This document shows, piece by piece, positions 11,871-23,466 of a stretch of 64,000 nt of DNA. Within the stretch, counting starts at the first letter, position 1, and every line of letters begins with the position of its first letter. This DNA comes from Salvia splendens (lineage: Eukaryota > Streptophyta > Magnoliopsida > Lamiales > Lamiaceae), in contig NC_056044.1 of assembly GCF_004379255.2 (NCBI RefSeq), positions 2,629,001-2,693,000 on the forward strand, in the 5' to 3' direction. The translations under genes were made by a program, and so were the position numbers. Under the pieces are notes generated by a model. That model was given only the letters and a program-made list of their open reading frames with translations. It was not told the origin of the DNA and searched no databases.

Positions 11871-12795
11871 TTTTTGTCTAAGATAAGTTGATTTCAATAA
11901 GTTAATTAATAATTAATTTTTTTTGTATATGTATAAATGTATAGATAGATAGATTGATGATCACCCTACATTTGAGTAAATATGTCAAAAGAAATGCTAG
12001 TAAGTAGTACGGAGTAGTATATATAATGATTTTGTAGATAGTCCAAAGCGTGGAGCTGAAAATGGAATCCGTAATATACACTTTATGGTCAATTTATTAA
12101 ACTATACTATTACTTATCCGAAATTGGTTAATAATTATAAATCGATGACTACTATTTCCTTATTTTTTTTTAATTCTTTAAAAAAGTGGCGTGTATCGAG
12201 CAACTCAAAGTATGTTAATGTATAGTAGTACAATTTATGACCCGACCCATGTACTAATATATATTCAAAAGTTAAAGGCCTTGGACAATGTGGTCCATGT
12301 CAATCAGTAGGCATTTATTCACACATCCATGCCCATCACCCAATTTTTTTTATTAATTTAATAGTAGTACTAATTATTTAGTGATAATAAAACGTATCGT
12401 AATTAGTGAAATATTTCTCAATAATTTGGAAGTGACTTGAATACCGTTTAATTTATCGCAGTAGATTAATTTGTTTGTACGGCTTAAACTACCCATTTTC
12501 TCTTTGACGTAATTCATTTATACTCCGTGGTAGTACTATTTAGTTTTCACAAGGGTAAATTCAATATCCTAAACTAGTTTTTAGTAGCAGATAAATATCC
12601 TTTAGTATAAATATAAATTTGATAGTATATTAAATAAACTATAGTACATAAAAGTCATATCATAATCATTGGATATAATAATTATATTTTTATATAAAAT
12701 ATACTACAATTGATTAGGAGTAAGAAACTGCAACATGTTTAATACTATCTTCATGTCATGGTCTGTGTTGTTTGGAAAGGAGTGGAAAGGAAATA
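11871..12795. other. AT-rich intergenic stretch
   Basis: No ORF of note, RNA gene or transposon end was recognised in this segment. Confidence 0.5.
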
Positions 12796-13025
12796 AAACT
12801 CTAAATATTGTATAAATTTCAAATTATGATCTGAATCGTTAAAAAATGTCAACGGATTATAAAATAATAGTAATAAAATATGTTAACACAATATCAACAG
12901 TTGATGTTGTGTTGAAATTATGTTGACATTGTGTTGACATTTTTTGTTGCTATTATTTTGTCATCTGTTGACATTTTCTAACGGTCCAGATTATGGTTTG
13001 AAGTTTGTACAAATATATAGAGTTT
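12796..13025. mobile_element. Foldback MITE, about 230 bp
   Basis: The left half (AAACTCTAAATATTG, TTCAAATTATGATCTGAATCG, AAAATGTCAAC) is the diverged reverse complement of the right half (GTTGACATTTTCTAACGGTCC, ATTATGGTTTGAAG, TATATAGAGTTT). The arms run nearly to the centre, so the transcript could fold into a long hairpin. I cannot assign a family. Confidence 0.7.
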
Positions 13026-13600
13026 GCATTTTATCACTATCCTACTTGGAAATATGTTAATTTGGAATAAATTTTTCGGGATAGAAGTAGGATAGTGTAT
13101 GGATAAGACTTTTATATGTTAATTTGGGATAAAAGTTTCGGGACCGAAGTAGAATAGGGTTTGGATAAGACTTTTATGATGTTGTTTTGTAGAATAGAAT
13201 AATAACTATGTAATTTACTATTAATATTTTTCTGATTCCAGAATAATTGCATAATTGAGAGACTAGAGTTTCAGTCCAAAATCAAGAATTAAATCCAGAA
13301 CAGAGAGTTTCATGATGCTGAATCAATAGAAATCTATCTATATCGACACCAACATGAGAGATTTATCTATAAATTGAAAAAAAAAAACCAAAATTCCAAA
13401 ATCGACCAAATCCACCCTAATCAAATTTAACTTTAACATGTAAAAATTTCAAAATAAAGAGGCTAAATTCCGAAAATTAACGCAAATTTGGATCTAAATC
13501 CAACCAAATCAGAATAGGCTAAGTGCCCGCTGCAATGGCGTGAAAGACAACGGCCATGAAACGAATCGCCTCATATCTCCTCAACACAAAATCACCATCG
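13026..13600. other. Intergenic stretch, no gene recognised
   Basis: Short near-duplicated phrases (GGATAAGACTTTTATATG and GGATAAGACTTTTATGAT, near 13100 and 13160) suggest a small local duplication. Nothing else can be assigned. Confidence 0.4.
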
Positions 13601-14241
13601 TCTATATGAGGTATACACAATTCAAGTCTTTCCCAGAATCGTTGTCATTTTTCCTCTCTCAACACAAGTCAGCAAGTCAGCAACCCTCTCTCTCTCTCAC
13701 GCTTTTCATTTTTTTAACGCTGCTTTTGAATAATCCGGTCGACGAGTGAATTATCTCTTGCCGCAAGTAAATAATTTAGTAAGTTTCAATTTTTTAAAAA
13801 ACTGGACCGAACTGACCGATTAGACCACAAACCGGTATGTTATCTGGTTCGGTTCGCATTATAAACCAGTTAATATTTTAGACTGCGAACCGTCAGAATC
13901 GGCAGGTCAGACCGATTGGACTGGTCTATATGAGGTATGCACAATTCAAGTCTTTCCAAGAATTGTTGTCATTTCTCTCTCTCTCTCAACACAAGTTGGC
14001 AACCCCCTCTCTCTCTCACGCTTTTCATTTTTCTAACGCCGCTTTTGAATTATTCGGTGGACAAGTGAATTATCCTGCAAGTAAATAATTTAGTAAGTTT
14101 CTATGTTTTAAAAACTGGATCGAACTGACCGATTAGACCACAAACCGGTATGTTGTCCGGTCCGGTTCGCACTATAAACCAGTTAATATTTTAGACCACT
14201 GCGAACCGCCAGAATCGGCCAGTCAGACCAATTGGATCGGG
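13601..14241. repeat. 324-bp tandem duplication
   Basis: TCTATATGAGGTATRCACAATTC begins at 13601 and again at 13925. The two units stay alignable to ACCGATTGGACTGG and ACCAATTGGATCGG, with scattered substitutions and small indels, and both contain the block GACCACAAACCGGTATGTT. It is noncoding as far as I can see. Confidence 0.85.
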
Positions 14242-14416
14242 AACCAAAAACTGGTTTAAATGCTTAATAGGGGTTGAACTCAACCTCTAGGCATAATCAC
14301 CAACAATTCTACCACTACTTCACATGGACTTCTTGAAAGTAATATGAACATTAGTATTCTTATACTTATTAGACATGAAATATTTTATTTGTGTACACTA
14401 ATAATGCGTGTTTAAT

Positions 14417-17400
14417 TGTCACGACCGCATTTTCTAAGGATAGAAAACACGGTTGATCGCGACTAGGGGAAGGGTTAAAGAAGCGGGGAAGAAAGGGGAA
14501 AACAACACAACTCGACCATAGCTCCAAACAAATGTGAAAATCTCGAAATAAAATCAGAGTTTTGAACAAAATAGACTTGAGTCTTTTAAGATACACAACG
14601 GAAGCAAATGAACGCGGTTCCATGTATGAAGACATGAACCCCCGAGAGTCAAAATCTGACTGAATTAAATGTCTTGTCTCAATAGCACTTCCTCCACCAC
14701 TTCGCTGCTCAACCTGCACATTTAGAAATATATGCAGGGCTGAGTACAAAAAGTACTCAGTGAACACATTGCCGAAAATTACACATATACATTTGAAAAT
14801 ATTGTCATGCCATCATCACAGTAACACTCGGGGGTGTTATTGAAAAGACCCGAGCTTACTAAAAATATCACATTGGGTTGCAACCCCTTTTTCCGGTACT
14901 TAGCCATATCTGATCACATTGTGCCGTCGAGATGGTGTTCTCGCACGGTCACCTTCTCTGCCCATCATGTCAGAGGTATTCTTGTGCCGGGAAGGTGGCC
15001 ACCTTCCACGGTCACCTGCTCTGCCCAACATGTCAGAGGTAGCTTGTGTGCACTAGTCCGAGCGGGGACACCACCCTCACTAGGACCCGAATTCGACTTA
15101 TATCATCATTCATAATTCACTTGGCCGTAGCCAACAGATAGGCATCATACACAAAACATTTATGGCATGACAACATCATTAAAATCACAAACATATGTTC
15201 TTGTTTTCATAAAATACGATTTGTATTTTAGTATAAGAAAGCTCACCTTGATCGTTTAGTTCACAAGTATTTTCTTCCCCTTGGTATCACATTTCGCTTG
15301 CGAGGTTTCACCTTTAGCATTTAGATAATACAAAATTCAACACCACAAAACAAGCCAAAAAATAAAATGCATGCATCCTAAGGCATCGATTATTCTATCG
15401 ATACGATTATGAATTCTTTTATCTCGTTTCTCGGTTTTCGCATATTTTTTATTATTCGGCGGCCGCCCAAGGCGTCGCTTGAGACGCCGGTCGGCCGCTT
15501 ACGCCCATAATTCCTTCGTTGGTTCCTCGTATTTTCCATCATAATATCGAACAAAAATCCCAAAATTTATGTAAGCGCATAATTGAATTATCGCAACTAT
15601 TTCCCCTTTGTTAAGAAAAATTATGTGTTTTCCGGACTTGGGATAAATTATTCATACTTCAAAATTATCTTGAAATTAATTAAATAATTTTGTCACGATT
15701 AATTATCGGCCCAAAGATTTATTTAAAAGCCCAAGACTTAATTATTTCCCCACCTTATATCTCCAATTTAATTAAGAAGCCCCAACAAAATAAAAAGATA
15801 AAAGAGGGGCCCATTTCATATTTTATTTGCAGCCCAAGAAAATGGCCCACCAACAATACTCTATTCCCCACTATCGGCACTTCACTCCCTTCTCCCATTT
15901 CCTTTTTCCCAATTGAAACAAAACCCCAATTGAAGAAGACCCTCAATTCCGTCGACTTCCCCAATCCTCCTCACGACGCCGGCCGCTGCTCGCCGGGGAG
16001 ATCTCTCTCTCGTAAGTCGCGTCGATCGGTGCATCAGGCAGAGCGACTGCACGCCGTCCTTATCGACGACGACAACCTCGTCGGGGAAGGGTTGCTGCCG
16101 TCGCCGTCGTCTACACGCCATCCAGCCGAGCCACCTTCGCCGTCAGACGTCGGGAGACGCTGCTGCCGCGCGTCCAGACCCTCCACCATCACGTCAACCC
16201 CCACGCCGGCGGCATCTGCTCGTCGATCAGCTACTGCTCGCCCCTCCGTCGCACGCCGCGTGGGGTCACTGCTGACGTACTGCAGCGCCGAGTCCGGCGC
16301 CTGCTGTCGCTGCCCATTGTTGTTGTACGGTGGCTGCTCGATGGTCTCTGAACAGCTCCGAAACGATACCGCGCAGCCCCGAAACCAACCCGAACCACCC
16401 CGCAAGTAAAGTTCTTACGTTGATTTAGTGAAATTAAAGTTCGATTCTTTGATTCGGTTTTGTTTTGGTCACTAGATTATTGGATTGGTTACAGAGTTAT
16501 GAGATGCACAAAATTGAGGCTATTGTTAGAGGAATTGAGGTACCTTCGGAGAGGAGAAATTGCCTAGCAGCAAAAGGAATTGGATTCTAGACAGTTTTGT
16601 TATTTTTCTTTTTCCTCAAACTGTGATGTCAAGCAAATTGTGGCAGGAGTCAGTAAATTGCGTTTTTGCACTCGCCGATCATTCAAAGATTTGGAATTGA
16701 ATTTGAAGGGGTTATACCTTTTTGCTTGATTGAGCAGTTGCGATTGCAAGGAGATTTCTCTACGTTGGTTTCCTCCGATTTTGAATTTATGAGATTTTTG
16801 TCGTGACTAATATAGGTGGGGGTTTGGACGTGAGGTGTGTGAATGATTCGTAAATGTGTACATATACAAGGATGCAAGTGATAAGATGCTAGTGGAGACT
16901 TATCTTTTAAAAATATTCTCTGTTAGATGATAGGATATGATTTGCCTACTAATTAAATTCTGCATTTAATGCTGTGTTGAAAAAAAATCTATTCTATGTA
17001 TCTGCCCTCCCTCATTTTTATTTTTATATTTTATTTGTGTATTAAAGTAATTATTTGAATATTTATTCACTTGTTCATTTAATTTTGTGTAGGTATAATC
17101 GGATCAAGTTCGTGGCCGTCCATGTTGAAGTACTTGATTTTCGTAGAACGCAGGATGTATAGATTAAATTAAGTTTTGTTGGACTTTTATCGGATGTATC
17201 GGACATTATAATTTTGATTTTGGAATCTTATTTATTTATTTAAATTTATTATATTCATATAGGTGTAATATATTTACGTGTTCTATTTATTTGCCTAACG
17301 TCAAAACAAACAACATCGAAAATCTATCGTAGCTCGGATTTAAATTGCATAAAAGTTACTTATATAGATAATCAAGCTAATAATATAGTTTATAATAATA

Positions 17401-17421
17401 TCGGCTCAGCGGGTCGTTACA
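14417..17421. mobile_element. 3.0-kb LTR-like element (solo LTR or LARD), TSD TTAAT
   Basis: The element begins TGTCACGACCGCATTTTC and ends CAGCGGGTCGTTACA. It is flanked by TTAAT at 14412-14416 and 17422-17426. TG...CA ends with a 5-bp duplication fit an LTR retroelement. No internal pol domains and no second copy of the terminus occur within it, so a very long solo LTR is the simplest reading; a large non-autonomous element is the alternative. Strand is uncertain. The centre (about 15.9-16.4 kb) is GC-rich and open on both strands. Confidence 0.65.
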
Positions 17422-17520
17422 TTAATAGCAAAGTAATTAGTACTAGTTATGATATTTAATTATCATCCACTTTAATTATGTATCGCTTATTACTGCTTGT
17501 TTTAATATTAGTTGTATATT

Positions 17521-17740
17521 GCTCTCTCCATCTCATAAGAATATGCACTGTTTCATTTTTAGTTCATTCTACAAGAATATGCACCTTCCAATTTTGAAAA
17601 TTCTTTTCTCTCTAATATGGTGAGACTCATTCCCCACCAAAAATACTTTAATTACTTTTTTCTCTACCTTTCTCTTGTTTTACCAATTTTGTATTAAAAC
17701 TACGAACTCAAAACGCATATTCTTTGAGGACAGAGGGGTA
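17521..17740. mobile_element. Degenerate Stowaway-like MITE
   Basis: The left end CTCTCTCCATCTCATAAGAATATGCAC and the right end GCATATTCTTTGAGGACAGAGGGG are imperfect inverted repeats, like the MITE at 36997-37219. The termini have decayed and the TA duplication is not clean. Confidence 0.5.
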
Positions 17741-17759
17741 TGAATATGTGATTAGTTAT

Positions 17760-17891
17760 GGATTTGGATCCCCTGCGGTGCACAACACTGCTGTGCACCT
17801 TACAAAATTATTTTTAAATAATAAAAAAAATATTTTTTTATTGTTTTGTGAGGTGCACAGCAGTGCTGTGCACCGCAGGGGATCCAAATCC
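17760..17891. mobile_element. MULE-like MITE, 132 bp, 10-bp TSD
   Basis: Arms of about 48 bp begin GGATTTGGATCCCCTGCGGT and match their inverse with only about two mismatches. The exact 10-bp direct repeat GATTAGTTAT flanks the element at 17750-17759 and 17892-17901. A 9-11 bp duplication is characteristic of Mutator-like elements. The arms themselves contain an inner palindrome around GTGCACAGCA. Confidence 0.85.
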
Positions 17892-18138
17892 GATTAGTTA
17901 TACTTAAAGTTTACTATTTGTTTATATTAATAATTATAGTTTCTTACTATTTACTAAATATATATTTTTAATGTTTATTTATAAATTGTTACGTATAATA
18001 CTTCATATGTCCCTAAAGAATATTCACTTTGAGTTTGACACGGATTTTAATGCAAAATTGGTAAAGTAAGAGAGAGGTGAAGAGAAAAAATAATTTAAGT
18101 ATTGCTAGTGGGGAATGAGTCTCATCTTATTTAATATG

Positions 18139-18472
18139 CAAATACTACTCCCTCTTTGCAGTGTCCATATTTTATTTCTATCAATCCCTAAGAAGGAATA
18201 TGCATTGGGCTGGATAAATTTAACTGGTGAGTTGGGCTTTTTTGAAAATAATCCTGCTACAAAACATGGGTTTAGAGGATATAAAATGACCCAATCCATT
18301 TCAAACCCACCTACAAAACATGCCCTTAATTTTTTATTTTACTTAACTTTTTGCAGTGTTACCTAATTTATAACTTTTTAATCGTACATCAGCTTGTACG
18401 GAGTAGTATTTTCAATTTGTTATCCGTCCACTAACAAGATGATTGGGCAAAGAAATTGGTGCGCCAACTGAA
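18139..18472. repeat. 334-bp block repeated at 27784-28109
   Basis: The block from CAAATACTACTCCCTCTTT to GGTGCGCCAACTGAA occurs here and at the right edge of unit B with only small differences, including a short deletion in the other copy. Its start resembles the point where units A and C change sequence (near 10870 and 59610). A small element with CTCCCTCTTT at one end is possible. Confidence 0.8.
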
Positions 18473-19345
18473 TAAAGATATCAACACGTCACACACCTAT
18501 ATACGATGAAGGGACGACTTTAGTGATATGGATTCATATCATATATCCATTAATCCAAGATATATACCTTTTTAATGATTGATCTATAAAACAAAACTAA
18601 AAAAAAGTGGATTTAACCTTCAAAAACTAGATCTAAAGGATTTGATGTGAGACAATTATTGACGGAGAAGAAAAATTCTAAACTATCTTCAAGAATGAAT
18701 CAAATATATTCACATGTCATTTGAGCCATACCTCTACTTATCATCATACTTGAATGAATCAGTATATGATCAAGCAACCTATAAAATAAAAATTAGATAG
18801 AAACTCTCACGGAGAAACAAATCTCACAAGGTACAATGTTCATCAAAAGCCCTGATTAAAATGAAATAAATGGCTATTCATAGTTAGACTCAAATCCCAT
18901 GAAAAATGTCCCACAAATCTATCCTAGCCGTATGACACCCGGTCGGGTGGCTTTGTGGCACAAGAAAGTGCCACATTACTTTGTGGCACGCTGTCAGCCG
19001 CTGCTCTCTTGCCGCTGGCACGGCGCTACTCGATGCATCGAGCACGTCCGTGCTAGCGAGCAGGCGACGTGGTAGCGTGTGATTGGCCAACGGCATATCC
19101 GTTGGAAAATCATTTTATTTTTTTTTAAATCGAAAATAATAACAAAAAATAAAAAAAATACTTTCCCAATCCCAAAAAATGGCCGTTTTTTGCCCGTTTT
19201 TCTGTATTTTTGTTTTTTGTTTTATTTTTTCCCTAAAATCATTTATAAATACACACATTAATCATCCATTTTCACATCAAATCATCTCTCATTCATATTT
19301 TTCACACAACTTATCTACACCTTCATCTCTCACTCAAAACCTCAA
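18473..19345. other. Flank of the Harbinger transposase; unassigned
   Basis: 18473-18890 has nothing recognisable. 18930-19110 is GC-rich with GTGGCAC repeats and ACCCGGTCGGGTG, a phrase that also occurs near 28165. It probably forms the 5' subterminal region of the Harbinger element, but no TIR was found. Confidence 0.35.
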
Positions 19346-20154
19346 ATGGATTTCACCCATCTCATTGCGGAAGCGGAGCGCGCAGAACAAGTATACTACG
19401 AACAACATCGTGCTGCTTATGAAGCATATGTCACAGCGAATACCCCCGCCCCTTCTCAACCAACTAGATCAACTCGCCGCTACATCCATCGTGACCGGGA
19501 GGGAGCCCACGAAAGGCTCGTTGCCGACTATTTTACCGACCCGCCGCGGTTACCGGAAGATTACTTTAGGTGCCGTTTTCACATGTCAAAGCGATTGTTT
19601 ATGCATATTGTCAACACATTGTCCACCCGTGTTGAATTCTTCCAAACAGGTCCAGATGCAACCGGTCGGCAAAGTCTCTCGGCGTTGCAGAAATGTACGT
19701 GTGTCATCCGACAACTTGCTACTGGGCAAACGACCGACCTCTTCGACTAGTATTTGCATGTCGGTGAGTCCACTGGAATCCTTTGTCTTAAAATTTTTTG
19801 CGAGGGCGTTCGTACAACTTTCGGTGATGAATTCCTTCGGGCACCCACCACCGATGATTGCCAACGGTTGCTTCGTCTTCACGAATCAGTCCATGGCTTT
19901 CCCGGAATGCTTGGCAGCATTGACTACATGCATTGGAGGTGGAAGAATTGTCCGACTGCTTGGAGGGGACAACACTTAAGTGGCCACAAAGGCGGCGGCC
20001 CAACACTTATCCTTGAAGCGGTCACCGACTACCGCCTATGGATTTGGCATGCATATTTCGCTGTTGCCGGATCTAACAACGACTTGAACGTGCTCTATTC
20101 TTCACCCCTTTTCAATGATGTGTTGAATGGTGTAGCACCGGCGATCGACTTCAA
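19346..20154 (+). pseudogene. PIF/Harbinger DDE transposase, 3'-truncated
   Basis: This codes for a Harbinger-type nuclease (DDE_Tnp_4/HARBI1-like), which with its Myb-like partner moves Harbinger DNA transposons. The N-terminal part has RLPEDYFRCRFHMSKRLFMH and LSALQKCTCVIRQLATG. After a single in-frame TAG at 19748-19750 the same frame resumes with the catalytic half. GSIDYMHWRWKNCP carries the first Asp and GSNNDLNVLYSSPLF the second. The third acidic residue and the C-terminus are lost, because homology stops around 20150 at the scrambled junction with the chromovirus. Upstream GC-rich sequence at 18.93-19.1 kb is probably the element's own 5' region. It is non-functional. Confidence 0.85.
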
Positions 20155-20241
20155 TTGCCCGTTGACCGTATCTGCTCCGGTCGACTTCCAGTCGTTGATC
20201 GACTTCAATTGCCCATCGACTTCCAGCCGTTGACCGTATCA
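20155..20241. other. Scrambled junction (filler DNA) between Harbinger and chromovirus
   Basis: Short phrases are repeated out of order: GTTGACCGTATC at about 20162 and 20229, GACTTCAATTGCCC at about 20147 and 20201, and CCGGTCGACTTCCAG and CGACTTCCAGCCG. The last part equals the first 22 bp of the chromovirus LTR. This is what templated filler at an end-joining break looks like. Confidence 0.6.
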
Positions 20242-21506
20242 ATTGCCCCGGTCGACGAAACAGCCTTGTCCACAAGGCTGAAAAATGGAAACTGGCCTCT
20301 TACATCTGCCTCATCCATCCAAGTGGCGTCATCGTCCTCTAACCCAACCCATCTAATGAGGATCTGCTCGACGGCTTCGCCCTTCCGCAGCTCAGTTCGC
20401 CTCGCCAGCACCTTGTCGGGAAGGAAAAGATGGTCAGCGTTGATGAGGCCGTCAGGAAGCGTGGCCTCCACCGGTGCCTCTCCAATGGCATGTTTGAGGA
20501 GTGAGACGTGGAACACCGGGTGGATGCGGGCCGAGTCGAGAAGCTGCAGGCGACAAGCCGTTGTTCCAATGCGAGCTTCGACTCTAAAGGGGCCAACTTC
20601 CTGTTGCGGGCAGTGAAGAGTGAGGACCGACGGTGGGGGCGGACCATAAATAGACCATATCACCCACACTGAATTCGACGTCTCGGCCCTGCTTGTTTGC
20701 GGAAGCTCTCAACGTTCCTGGGCACGCCTTAAGTGATGGCGCAGCAGCTCCAACACCTCATCGCGAGAGCGAAAAGTGTCCAGAACAGACTGTGCCCGAA
20801 CCTCCCCTGGAAGAAAAGCGTGCACAGTGGACGGGGGGCGACCGTACACTGCCTCGAACGGGGTCATGCCCGAAGCTGAGTGAGTGCTTGTGTTGTAACA
20901 GTATTCCGCCCATGCTAGCCATTTGTTCCACTGCTTCGGCCGGTCAGATGAAAAACAACGCAAATATGTCTGCAAGCACCGGTTTAAAACCTCCGTCTGG
21001 CCGTCGGTTTCGGGGTGGTAAGCGGAACTCATCTTAAGTGTGGTACTTGTGGCACGAAACAGCTCCTTCCAAAAAGAGCTGAGGAAGACAGGGTCGCGAT
21101 CCGATACGATCGATCTAAGAATTCCATGAAGCCGAACCACCTCACCTGTCAACAATTCCGCTACCTGCCGGGCCGTGAAGGGGTGTCTAAGGCTGATGAA
21201 GTGAGCATATTTTGAAATGCGATCGACGACGAAGAAAATGCAGTCGAGACCCCCCGCTCTCGGCAGCCTAGAAACAAAATCCATGCTGATATCCTCCCAA
21301 ATCCGATCCGGAATCGGTAAGGGCTGCAGGAGACCGGCTGGAGACTTGGTCTCGGTCTTATGCCTCTGACACGTCGCGCATGCCGCGACAAAATTGGTGA
21401 CTTGTTTCATCATTCCGGGCCAGTAAACGTTTGAGGCAATCCGGCGATACGTACGGTAAGCCCCCGGATGGCCCCCTGTAGGTGTGATATGGAACTCGGC
21501 AAACAA
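20205..21506 (-). pseudogene. Chromovirus integrase and chromodomain
   Basis: The integrase (21506-20709) inserts the cDNA into the host genome. It shows the H-x-H...CATCQRH zinc-binding end and then the catalytic triad in MDFVSRLP, SDRDPVF and TDGQTEVLNR, all present. After a frameshift, 20669-20205 carries the C-terminal region (RIHPVFHVSLLK) and a chromodomain (LIRWVGLEDDDATWMDE), which is known to guide chromoviruses to marked chromatin. The frame runs through the start of the LTR remnant, as is usual in this group. The zinc-finger region was duplicated in tandem (see 21351-21733), which disrupts the link to the upstream frame. Confidence 0.85.
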
Positions 21507-21733
21507 CCTTGGAATCCAGGGAGAACGGGGCGGAACGACTATCTCGGTCTTATGCCACTGACACGTCGCGCACCCGCGACGAAATTGGTAACTTATTTCA
21601 TCATTACGGGCCAGTAAACGTTTGAGGCAATCCGGCGATACGTACGGTAAGCCCCCGAATGGCCCCCTGTAGGTGTGATATGGAACTCGACAAGCAACCT
21701 TGGAATCTAGGGAGGGGCGGAACGACTATCCTC
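21351..21733. repeat. 192-bp tandem duplication inside the chromovirus pol
   Basis: CTCGGTCTTATGCC at 21351 recurs at 21543. The two units share CGTTTGAGGCAATCCGGCGA and the following sequence to CGGAACGACTAT. They differ at about a dozen positions, so the duplication is not very recent. It duplicates the region encoding the start of integrase. Confidence 0.9.
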
Positions 21734-23356
21734 TCCTTGTAGAACAAAGTTCCATGAATCAGCTCGTAATGTGGGGAAGTCGGCTGGCCGGCTTCCAAAG
21801 CGGTCTTGATCTTAGCGATGGCCGGGTCGGACGGTAGAGTCTCTTGGACCGACGACCACTCTGGCCATGACGGAATTGAAATGGCCGAGAGTTCCAACGC
21901 CTCCTCGTCTCGCCGGGATAGATCGTCGGCCGCCTTATTTAACTTGCCCTCCTTGTAAACGATGGCGAAGTCGTAGCCTAAGAGTTTTGCCGCCCAGTTT
22001 TGTTGCGTCGGATTAGCTAGGGGATGGGCTAGTAGTTGGAGCAGACTACGCTGATCCGTGTGTACTACGAAGTGGCGACCCAACAAGTAAGGGCGCCAAT
22101 GATGGATTGCGAGGACGAGGGCCATGAGTTCCTTCTCGTACGCTGAATTGGCTAACCAACGAGAGGATAAAGTCTTGCTGAAATAGGCCACCGGCTGACG
22201 GTCCTGCATTAAAACTGCCCGACGGTCCTGCATTAAAACTGCCCCAAGGCCCCTGCCCGAGGCGTCGCACTCTATTACGAATTCCTTCGTGAAATCCGGC
22301 ATCCTGAGGAACGGTGCTGATGTCAATGCTGATTTGAGAGCGTCGAAGGCGGAGGCCGCTGCCGTCGGCTAAATCCAGGCTGCTTTGGGTTAGGGTGCCA
22401 GTGGCTTATTCAGGAGCTCCGACAACGGGGCCGCAATCTTGCCGTAGTCCCGGATAAAACGGTGGTAGTGACCTGTTAACCCAAGGAATCCTCGAACACT
22501 TTAAGGATTTTGGAGTCGGCCAGCGGAGGACGACCGAGATCTTGGCGGGGTCCATTTTAACTCCTTCAAAGGACACGATGTGACCGAGATATTCGACGCT
22601 AGCCCAACCTAGAAGACACTTCTTTGCGTTGACGACGAGGGTATGATTGTTCAAGCCCTCGAAAACCTGGCGGAGGTGGTGCATATGATCTGCTCGTGTC
22701 GCGCTATAGACGAGGATGTAGTCAAAAAACACCAAAACAAATTCCGAAGTGCCGGTTGGAAGATGTCGTTCATCAAACTTTGGAATGTGGCTAGAGCGTT
22801 GGTGAGGCCGAATGGCATAACAAGGAACTCGTAATGGTCGGAGTAAGTCCGAAAAGCTGTTTTGGGAACGTCGTCGGGTGCCACCCTAATCTGGTGGTAT
22901 CCTGTCTTCAGATCTATTTTGCTAAACCACCTGGCCCCATGTAATTCGTCGAGTAATTCCTGGATCACTGGAATAGGATATATGTCCAGTACCGTCTGTT
23001 TGTTAAGCTCCCTATAGTCTACGCAAAACCTCCATGAACCATCTTTCTTGCGGACGAGGAGGACCAGGCTAGAGAAAGGGCTAGTGCTCGGTTGAATCAC
23101 TCCGGAGGTCAACATCTCGGCGACGAGCTTCTCCATTTCATCTTTCTGCAAGTGGTTATACCGATAGGGGCGGACAGAAACGGGGTTGGTGCCTTGGAGG
23201 AGGGGTATCCTGTGGTAAATGCGGCGGTGGAGGCAGTCCCGCGGTCTCCCTTGTGATCGCTGGAAATTCCTCGATCAATTTGAGCAGTTGCGACCGGGCC
23301 GCCGAGGACAGGGCCGAGTCGATCCCGAAAGGCTCTGCCACAGTCGCTTTCTCCAT
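21604..23356 (-). pseudogene. Chromovirus reverse transcriptase and RNase H
   Basis: 23356-23156 is the linker before RT. RT begins at about 23151 ([49 protein letters not shown]) and passes by frameshift near 22735 into the active-site part. There the usual FDD box reads FFDYILVYS: codon 22718-22720 is TAC, so the second catalytic Asp is Tyr. RNase H (about 22326-21900) has IECDASGRGLGAV, YEKELMALV and VVHTDQRSL. A 24-bp tandem duplication at 22197-22244 repeats AVLMQDR. These defects rule out activity. Confidence 0.85.
22197..22244. repeat. 24-bp tandem duplication in RNase H
   Basis: GACGGTCCTGCATTAAAACTGCCC is present twice back to back. It adds eight codons in frame to RNase H just before the PVAYFSKTL motif. 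Confidence 0.9.
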
Positions 23357-23466
23357 TGCGTGGAGGACCCAGCAACAGTCTCATTCCTCGAGGCAACGGA
23401 GATCCTGGGTGGAGCAAGCCCGGCGCATGAAAGACGGGCCGTCCTTGAGTTAAACGGGGCGGCCGT

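Noticed and set aside
15690..16409. 239-aa plus-strand ORF and overlapping minus-strand ORFs as host genes
   Set aside because: They lie inside the 3-kb LTR-like element, overlap on both strands in a GC-rich patch, and show no family motif; GC bias alone keeps them open.
19586..20006. Minus-strand ORFs over the Harbinger transposase
   Set aside because: The plus strand encodes a clear DDE transposase; these are shadows.
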